DNA from: Candidatus Acetothermia bacterium
GTDB taxonomy: Bacteria; Bipolaricaulota; Bipolaricaulia; UBA7950; UBA9294
DNA: 7,031 nt
Assembly (NCBI GenBank): GCA_003545155.1
Contig: DQCH01000109.1
Location: 762 to 7,792, forward strand
Direction of reading: 5' to 3'
Shown: positions 6,146 through 7,031 of the stretch, piece by piece
Layout of the letters: each line of letters starts with the position of its first letter
Position numbering within the stretch: position 1 is the first letter of the stretch
The notes under the pieces: model-generated
Seen by the model: the letters and a program-made list of their open reading frames with translations, nothing else
Told to the model about the DNA's origin: nothing
Database searches by the model: none
Position numbers and translations under genes: made by a program

Positions 6146-6976
6146 ATGAAACTTCACAGGATCTATACTGTCGCTAACACAACTAAGGAGGGTTCGCTGC
6201 GTGCCCTGGCTGAGCTCAAGGCCTGGTGCCAACTGCAAGGGATTGAAGTAATCCCTGCCGATCGGGGAGAGCCGTCGTTAAACGAGGTGGAAGGGGCGTT
6301 GGTCGTCGCACTTGGCGGAGACGGAACCGTGCTACGTGCCGCCTCGATCTTCGCTGACTCCGCCCTCCCTATCCTTGGAGCGAACCTGGGAAGCCTAGGC
6401 TTCCTCACCCAAGTGGGGGCCTCATCACTCACCTCAGCCCTGGAAGGGGTATTGCACGATCGGTTCACGATCGAAGAGCGGATGAGACTCGCTTACACTT
6501 CCGTGGAAAACCGCGGAACCGTCTTAAACGACATTGTCATCACCGGAATCTCACGGGTCCGCTTCTGCGAACTCGAGCTTTCCTGGAGCGATGGCGAGGT
6601 GGCAAGTTATCCCGGAGACGGCCTGATCCTGGCGACAGCAACTGGCTCCACTGCCTACACCCTCTCAGCCGGGGGACCGGTGATCGTCCCGCCAGCGGCG
6701 TGCATTCTGGCAAGCCCCCTTGCCACACACAAGTTGGGGTTGCGACCTGTAATCTTCCCAGCGGAGGAGGTCCTCCATGTGCGAGTCCGCACCGCGGTGA
6801 GCGTCTTTGTGGACGGAGACTACCTCGTAGATCTGTCTCCCGGAGCAGAAGTGATCGTGAAGCGAGCTCCTTTCCCGACCCAACTCGTCCGCATGAAAGA
6901 TGCTCCCTCGTTTTTCCGGGTGTTAGAGGAGAAACTAAATTGGGGAAACGAGCTGGAACGGGAGGGGAGAAACTAA
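6146..6976 (+). CDS. nadK: NAD kinase
   Basis: Cytoplasmic enzyme that phosphorylates NAD to NADP, normally the only route to NADP in bacteria. The 276-residue length suits the family. Diagnostic motifs are GGDGT (57-61) with catalytic Asp59, NLGSLGFL (80-87), NDIVI (128-132, the conserved Asn then an acidic residue), GDG (157-159) and TGSTAY (166-171), followed by SAGGP (174-178), and VDGD (222-225). The start is the first available: the permease stop (6110-6112) is in the same frame 12 codons upstream, with no ATG, GTG or TTG between. There is no clear Shine-Dalgarno immediately upstream. It follows the permease by 33 bases with no promoter visible between them, so it probably shares the importer transcript. 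Whether it prefers ATP or polyphosphate as phosphate donor cannot be decided here. Confidence 0.95.
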   Translation: MKLHRIYTVANTTKEGSLRALAELKAWCQLQGIEVIPADRGEPSLNEVEGALVVALGGDGTVLRAASIFADSALPILGANLGSLGFLTQVGASSLTSALEGVLHDRFTIEERMRLAYTSVENRGTVLNDIVITGISRVRFCELELSWSDGEVASYPGDGLILATATGSTAYTLSAGGPVIVPPAACILASPLATHKLGLRPVIFPAEEVLHVRVRTAVSVFVDGDYLVDLSPGAEVIVKRAPFPTQLVRMKDAPSFFRVLEEKLNWGNELEREGRN

Positions 6977-6996
6977 GGGCAGTGTAGGTACTGCCC
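6977..6996 (+). terminator. Hairpin directly after nadK, terminator-like but without a T-run
   Basis: GGGCAGT (6977-6983) and ACTGCCC (6990-6996) form a perfect 7-bp stem with a 6-base loop, starting on the base after the nadK TAA. It is followed by CCCTTGG and not by a run of T, so intrinsic termination would be weak. It may stabilise the 3' end of the operon message or end it with Rho. The last 35 bases of the window show no secure feature; ATG 7006 opens a frame to the edge but its GGAG is directly adjacent, so a start there is doubtful. Confidence 0.35.
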
Positions 6997-7031
6997 CCCT
7001 TGGAGATGATACCGCACCAACGAAAGCACTT

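Overview
This is a compact bacterial window with four gene types in two divergent groups. All genes are densely packed, and GC content is moderately high but uneven. Start codons are ATG and GTG. TGA is a genuine stop, because three of the gene junctions are stop/start overlaps that use it. The sequence does not fix the phylum. A deep-branching or uncultured bacterium (Thermotogae-like or Bipolaricaulota-like gene content) is only a guess. Nothing here indicates a phage, plasmid, insertion sequence, CRISPR array or RNA gene.

Left part, minus strand (3304 down to 1): two ABC exporter half-transporters, each with a membrane domain followed by an ATPase domain. They are joined by a 4-base GTGA overlap. 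The upstream subunit (577 aa) is complete and has Asp in place of the catalytic Glu after Walker B. The downstream subunit is cut by the window edge just after its Walker A region and has an extra segment of about 100 residues between its first two membrane helices. Together they look like a heterodimeric multidrug-type exporter of the BmrCD / TM287-288 kind, with one degenerate ATP site.

Centre (3305-3528): a divergent intergenic region of about 220 bases. It holds a 9+9 bp perfect inverted repeat, a strong sigma70-type promoter pointing right, and a third copy of the repeat arm overlapping that promoter's -35 box. This suggests a shared or local transcription factor.

Right part, plus strand (3529-6976): a secreted NMT1/SsuA-type substrate-binding protein, its ATPase and its permease, joined by two ATGA overlaps. 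After 33 bases comes an NAD kinase (nadK), probably in the same transcript. A GC hairpin follows the nadK stop directly. The importer belongs to the nitrate/sulfonate/taurine/thiamine-precursor (TauABC/SsuABC/ThiXYZ) superfamily, and its substrate cannot be read from sequence alone.

Overall these are recognisable families. The points that deserve a second look are the operator-like repeat, the asymmetric exporter, the unusual LSEGM signature of the importer ATPase, and the coupling of an orphan importer to nadK.
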